Source: Emmonsiellopsis sp. PD_33 (Eukaryota; Ascomycota; Eurotiomycetes; Onygenales; Ajellomycetaceae). Taken from it: a stretch of 64,000 nucleotides of DNA. Below, piece after piece: positions 59,190 to 64,000 of the stretch. The position numbers and the translations under genes are program-made. How positions within the stretch are numbered: the stretch's first letter is position 1; every line of letters begins with the position of its first letter. Below the pieces are notes generated by a model that made no database searches, was not told where the DNA came from, and worked only from the letters and a program-made list of their open reading frames with translations. The stretch covers positions 1-64,000 of the forward strand of contig JANTQF010000069.1 of assembly GCA_032988165.1 (NCBI GenBank). Reading direction: 5' to 3'.

Positions 59190-59310
59190 ACACTAATTTC
59201 ATAGAGTCAATTTACCTTCTTGATACATGCTTCATAGTAATACTGCCACTTAGGCCCTTCCCTGGCCTTAGTGAAATTCCAGTGGTGACTGAGATCCCCC
59301 ATTCAAGCAG
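59190..59310 (-). pseudogene. BED-finger-like coding fragment
   Basis: The minus strand reads MGDLSHHWNFTKAREGPKWQ then YYYEACIKKVN. The W-F-K spacing followed by a YxAC segment recalls the start of a BED-type zinc finger as used by hAT transposases. Only one Cys and no downstream His pair are seen. Fragment only. Confidence 0.3.
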
Positions 59311-59355
59311 TATTCTCACCATCATCAACCTTGGGTGAATTGGGGCTTGAGCACA

Positions 59356-59859
59356 GGGAGTAGATTCAGGTAAATTAGTAGGGATATACATGGGGAGCAG
59401 ATTTGAGCAAATCAGTAGGGATATATACAGGGAGCAGATTCAGGCAAATCAGTAGGGATATATGTGGGGAGTAGATTCAGGCAAATCAGTAGGGATATAC
59501 ATGGGGAGTAGATTCAGGTGAATCAGTAGGGATATACACAGGGAGCAAATTCAGGTGAATTAGTAGGGATATACATGGGGAGTGGATTCAGGCAAATCAG
59601 TAGGGATATACATAGGGAGTGGATTCAGGTGAATCAGTAGGGATATACATAGGGAGCAGATTTGGGTGAATTGGTAGGGATATACACAGGGAGTGGATTT
59701 GGGTGAATTGGTAGGGATATACATGAGGAGCAGATTCAGGCAAATTGATAGAGATATATATGGGGAGCAGATTTGGGCAAATCAGTAGGGATATACACAG
59801 GGAGCAGATTCAGGTGAATTGGTAGGGATATACATAGGGAGCAGATTTGGGCAAATCAG
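59356..59859. repeat. 37-bp minisatellite, 13.6 copies
   Basis: Thirteen full 37 bp units and one partial, all starting GGGAG or AGGAG and sharing GTAGGGATATA. The variable positions come in pairs that read CA, TG or TA but never CG. Six such pairs per unit imply an ancestral unit with six CpGs, all lost in all copies. Confidence 0.95.
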
Positions 59860-60120
59860 AGAGAATTTTATCAAAGATGGCAACCAAGAGAAATAGAATT
59901 ATCAATTAAAAACAAAGGAGATAGTCTAAGTAGTGTTGAATCAGCTGTAGACAAGTAATATATGGAAAAGCCAAAGATAAAGAGATACTAGATGCAGAAA
60001 GGGAGGGCTATAACCAGCAAGAGTAGGTCTGGCTGCTAGTATCATAGAATGATAAGAATGAAAGAGAAAAATATACACATAGTATGGATAAAATTATTTT
60101 CTGTTTTTCTAACCCCATGT
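59860..60120. other. No gene recognised
   Basis: Short spacer downstream of the 60121-61323 gene relic. Confidence 0.3.
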
Positions 60121-61323
60121 TTACTCTGCAGGACCATCTAGAGGGGTCTCTTTCTTTTCATTCTCCTTCTTTTCCTTCTCCTTCTCTTTCTTCTCCTTCT
60201 TTTCCTTCTTCTTCTTCTCCTTCCTTTCTTCCTCTTTATTAGCATCCTATTTCCTCTTAGCATCCTCATCCTCCTCCTTATTTGCATCAGCTCCAGTCAT
60301 CTCCTCAACCTTAATGTTTGGTTTATTAGTAGGTTCCATCTTTGTTATATATCTTTATGCATATGCTTGCCAGTCAAACTCACTAAGATTGGAGGAGTCT
60401 TCTCAGAGTCACTTAAAAAAAGATGAAATATCAAAAGAGGGTGAGATAGATTATTTTTTTTTAACAAATGATGAGATAGATCATTCCTTTTTGAAAGATA
60501 GTGAAATAGATTATTCCTTTTTGATCAGCCACTTTTTTAATTTCAATTTCTTTTTTATAGGGCTCAGAGTACACATCTTCTCAGACTCACCCTCAGAGTC
60601 ATTGAATGTAACAAGATAGATATAGATATCAGTGGTTGTTAAATGAGCATTTATTTTGGATTTAAATTGCTCAAGAAGCTTGTCAGTGCTTAATTTCCAT
60701 ACACTGAAGGTTAATTTTGTTGCTCCATCCTTGACTGAGATATTGCTTGCAATAAATGTGTCCACAGGGGAGAGGTGTTCAAGTTTCTGACCTTATTGTC
60801 AGTGGTTCAAATGGTATGTAACAACTATTATAAACTCAGCCATTGTCAAAAATGAACTCTAGGAACTAATTGAAGTCTGGATTTTATCTGTATAGTTGGT
60901 GTGCCAGTAGTTAGTAACATAATGAAGAAGTAATTTGTATGGTTTTGATCTAATATTAGGTACTAATATCTTTTCAGTTTTCAGTGTAGTGAGTTTTGGT
61001 TGCACACTGTGAGTTGGCAATTCAGTATGAGGATGATGATCATCTTCCCTTCATGTTTTTTAAATGGCTTGTTGTCAGGCATGATTTACTGGGTTTCAAT
61101 CAAGAAGGGCCAGTGGTGAAGACTTCAGGGCTGGAGGGCTATCATCAATAATGATTATTGGATTGGATTTCTTTATTAGGGTGGAAAGTTAAGGAGTGGG
61201 ATTTCAAGAAGCAGAAGAGAGCTTTGGATTGACTTCATCACAGTGTGGGCAGGCAGCAGTAGTACCACATTGTTTCTCATGGAGGAATCTAGAGATATTA
61301 GGGTAGAATCTCATCCAGGGCAT
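60121..61323 (-). pseudogene. Unknown 400-codon protein relic, single frame with stops only
   Basis: The ATG at 61323 has a strong CCACCATGCC context. The frame stays in register for 400 codons to TAA at 60121, interrupted only by about 15 stop codons and no frameshift. N-terminal block: MPWMRFYPNISRFLHEKQCG, TTAACPHCDEVNPK (C-x5-C-x2-C, possibly zinc-binding). Middle: SNPIIIIDDSPPALKSSPLA and TLKTEKILVPNIRSKPYKLL. An open stretch 60765-60511 begins MDTFIASNISVKDGATKLTF. Then a triple repeat KKE*SISLSF, KKE*SISSFV, KKK*SISPSF, where each stop probably replaces Arg. The C terminus is K/E-rich (EKKEKKEKEKEKKE) and ends TPLDGPAE. The family is not recognised; the design (Cys motif plus charged tail) resembles the hAT passenger at 31476-32339. 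Confidence 0.65.
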
Positions 61324-61477
61324 GGTGGAAGATAATTGGAATGGATGGAATTCATGGATTGAAATGTTGTGGAATGTCCATGATATAAAAATTGCTAAAA
61401 AAATTGCTAAGATAAATGATTATGTAAGTAGCCCTAAACCCTACCCCTGGGGGCAGAGTAGAAAAAAAAAATAAGTT

Positions 61478-61540
61478 AAGTGCTGTTATCATGATTCAAA
61501 CTATAGATTATGATGTTTATATTCTAACTGAGCTACAGGC
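61478..61540 (-). pseudogene. tRNA-like relic
   Basis: The minus strand carries an A-box-like TAGCTCAGTTAGAAT (61535-61521), an ATCATAATC word like the elongator tRNA-Met anticodon loop, and a B-box-like GTTTGAATC (61501-61493; GTTCGAATC with its CpG lost). The A-to-B distance is about 10 nt short and the stems do not pair well, so it is a decayed or truncated tRNA or tRNA-derived SINE head. A T-rich run follows at 61480-61471. Confidence 0.35.
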
Positions 61541-61960
61541 TAACAATTTGATTCTGATACTTCTTGTAATGTAGGATAAACAGTATCATGATATTTAGCC
61601 ACTATTAAAATACTCTATAAAGAATCACTAATGATGGTTTATTATAGATGGAAAATCTATATTAAGGTTACAAATCTAATAGATAGAGAATAAATATATA
61701 GTTTTATCTCTTCTTTATAGTGATTTGATATATTAATGTGATGTTATGGGATATTAAACTAAAATAGAAATGTTTGTAACTTATATATATATTTTCTGCC
61801 CTTCCTCCTTGTAGTGGCTCTATAATCTCCATCATGATATCACCACAGCTAACCCACTGCTGGCCAGCTACATATATACAATAGATACCATGCATATAAA
61901 GTAAATAATCAATGGATTCTACTGGCTTTTTCCTATAAGAAACTTGTTGTATTTTTAACT
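61541..61960. other. No gene recognised
   Basis: AT-rich; the minus ORF 61704-61895 has no family signal. Confidence 0.3.
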
Positions 61961-62260
61961 ATGCAGCCTGAAATAATAATGTGGCCACACCTGTATGAAG
62001 CAAAAACAAAAGGAAAAGGAAAAGATAAAGGCCAGGCACCAGATCCACACTTAAAAAATCAAAACTAGCACCCAAAATCAACCCAGCCATACATATAAAG
62101 CAGAAGGAAAAGAGACAGTAAAAAGCCCAGGCAGAGAGCCAGCTCTACCCCTTGAAATCAAGTGCCCAAAAAAAAAGCTGACAAAACCAACCAAAAGAGA
62201 TAAAGCAAGGTTCATCTAGATTTCAAAGCCTTCAAAACTACCTTCTAGGGGAGGAGATCA
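61961..62260 (+). other. Lysine-rich possible coding remnant
   Basis: Purine-rich stretch. All three plus frames give K/R/Q/P-rich text (for example YEAKTKGKGKDKGQAPDPHL) with stops. It could be the end of a decayed gene, but there is no start, family or clear frame. Confidence 0.2.
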
Positions 62261-63013
62261 TCTAACCCTCCACTCAATCAATAATGATGGGGTTGTTGGG
62301 TGTAGACCCAGGCTGGCCACTAATAGGGAGTACAGAAGATAGAGGAGGACCTAGAGGGGGAGTTAGAGAGAGAGGGACATTTTAGTATATATCCCATACA
62401 TTGCATTGGCCAGGATGATTATTTCATACACAGTTTCCACAACACCCCCCAAAACAGCTAGGAACTCAAACACAGAAGGAAAATGATCAACACTGACAGC
62501 TTAATTGGTAGGGATTGTAGGGGTACTGCATTGATCATCCATTGCATTGTTGTTCATGGGATTGAATTAATATTACATTCATTTGTAAGGTTTGAGGATG
62601 GATGAAGTGAGTAAGATTAATGGCATTTTATATGTATGCTACAGTCCTCTCATGCTGAGCTAGTAGTGCTCAGGCATCAGAGGGGGGAATACAGTAGAAG
62701 TGTGTCAGCTCCTGGCTAGCAACAGGGAGTATTTTATAGTTGTAATTGGCTGATCTATATATCATGTCAGTCTTACTACTTCTCTATTATAGTGTTAAGG
62801 GTTTATACTTACATCTTTCATATGGAAGGTAATATCTTATAAAGGATATTAGAGGAGGGAGGATTTTCTTTTCCAGGAAGAAGAGAAATAGTAAAAGGAT
62901 TTCAAAGTGGTTATAGTTGATATGTTGTGGGAAGGAGAATGTTGAAGATCTTTAATAGGAGAGAAGATATTTAATGAAAGTAAAAAAAAGATAGAGAAGT
63001 AGAGAAGAGTCAG
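62261..63013. other. No gene recognised
   Basis: No supported ORF, RNA gene or repeat. Confidence 0.3.
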
Positions 63014-63669
63014 GTATTTATAACTAAAAGAAATTGAATTGATGAATATAAGGAGCTTTGCAAAAGGAATTGAATTGATGAACATAGGGAGCTTTGCAAA
63101 AGAAATCAAATTGATAAAGATAGGAAGCTTTGCAAAAGGAATTGAATCAATAAACATAGGGAGCTTCATGAAAGGAATCAAATCAATGAACATAGGGAGC
63201 TTCATGAAAGGGATCAAATTGATGAACATAGGGAGCTTCATAAAAGGAATTGAATTGATGAACATAGGGAGCTTCATGAAAGGAATTGAATTGATGAACA
63301 TAGGGAGCTTCACAAAAGGAATCAAATCAATGAACATAGGGAGCTTTGTGAAAGAAATTGAATCAAAAAGACAGGCAGGAACTTAGAGCTTTGTGAAAGG
63401 AATTAAATTGATGAATATAGGGAGCTTCATGAAAGGAATTAAATCAATAAACATTCATGAAAGGAATCAAATTGATGAACATAGAGAGCTTTGCAAAAGG
63501 AATTGAATCAAAAAGACAGGCAGGGACTTGAAGCTTCACAAAAGGAATCAAATCAAAAAGACAGGCAGGGACTTGGAGCTTCATAAAAGGAATTGAATCA
63601 AAAAGATGGAGAAGGGTCTGCAAATCATCTTTATCTACCCATGTGGAGCTTCATGAAAGGAATTGAATT
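63014..63669. repeat. 36-bp minisatellite, in-frame 12-residue repeat, with degenerate end
   Basis: Eight regular 36 bp units at 63051-63338, then irregular units carrying an extra AAAAAGACAGGCAGGGACTT word up to about 63669. Variable dinucleotides again read CA, TG or TA (after GAGCTT, and in AATxxAATxxAT), implying four ancestral CpGs per unit. Because 36 is a multiple of three, both strands stay open: plus 63039-63386 gives MNIGSFAKGIEL-like repeats, minus 63337-62849 gives FINSIPFAKLPM-like repeats. A coding past is possible but not shown. Confidence 0.9.
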
Positions 63670-64000
63670 TAATAAACTATCATAATGGTAGAATATATAA
63701 TAGAAAACCACATTATCTATTCCTCTACCTCAGAAGATAGTATCATCTCTGGAATAGCAGTAAAGTCTATGTTCTCCAGATCTGGTTGCTAGTCCCATGC
63801 ACCAGTTGATTTAGAAGATTCCCTCAGAATTGGTATAAGTCCAGAATTAATATGCTATTGGATGGTCACATAAAGATTCATATACATGATAGTATGCACT
63901 TAGTGACCATCTGGTAGAGTATTAGCTGTGATTATCCTTCCTATTGGGTATTCCTTCTCATGAATATAATCCCTACACTATTTTTTTATCTCAGCAGGAA
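63670..64000. other. Window end, no gene recognised
   Basis: No supported feature before the window edge. Confidence 0.3.

Noticed and set aside
1..64000. CRISPR array, bacterial operons or phage genes
   Set aside because: The short repeats are contiguous minisatellites without spacers. Introns, LTR elements and hAT relics indicate a eukaryotic nuclear genome.

Overview
The window looks like a repeat-rich, AT-rich stretch of nuclear DNA from a filamentous fungus, most likely an ascomycete. The evidence is fungal-type chromodomain Ty3/Gypsy retrotransposons, fungal-type hAT transposases, a fungal Mx-like dynamin relic, an F-box gene family and short GT-AG introns. Almost no intact gene remains. 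On reading through I found a single CpG dinucleotide (10228-10229) in 64 kb. The coding relics are broken mainly by C-to-T type stops, including many CAG-to-TAG changes. This is what repeat-induced point mutation or methylation-driven decay leaves: exhaustive at CpG, partial at CpA. I cannot name the species.

Layout. 1-24.7 kb: a tandem, all minus-strand array of about ten decayed members of one F-box protein family, plus one relic of a full-length dynamin-like GTPase (6.48-8.61 kb). Short inverted-repeat motifs lie between units and a degenerate telomere-like tract lies at 3.3-3.4 kb. 24.7-25.7 kb: a satellite of about 90 bp units with a higher-order period near 360 bp. 25.87-36.85 kb: Gypsy element A (minus strand), split inside pol by a 5.54 kb hAT-type DNA transposon (28303-33842) with 22 bp inverted termini and 8 bp target duplications. 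37.0-39.2 kb: an unidentified coding relic. 40130-45698: Gypsy element B (plus strand), full length, with two 254 bp LTRs and a perfect TCTTA target duplication. 46.3-53.2 kb: a 206 bp tandem duplication, two actin relics, a gag-like fragment and a second hAT transposase relic. 54-64 kb: small rearranged repeats, a 400-codon frame broken only by stops, two minisatellites (37 bp and 36 bp units) and a tRNA-like relic.

The most notable feature is the hAT element at 28.3-33.8 kb. Besides a decayed transposase (minus) it holds a divergent gene pair. One gene is a cysteine-motif protein with a long acidic/lysine-rich tail (minus). The other is a plus-strand gene whose conceptual translation aligns with the histone H3 fold from before alpha-1 through the alpha-3 segment, across a 60 nt intron that splices in frame. 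Two of its stop codons fall exactly on conserved H3 glutamines. A histone-H3-like passenger gene in a hAT transposon is, to my knowledge, not a described arrangement.

Because nearly everything is decayed, most coding entries are called pseudogenes and their edges are approximate, except for LTRs, terminal repeats, target duplications and frames whose start and stop could be read.
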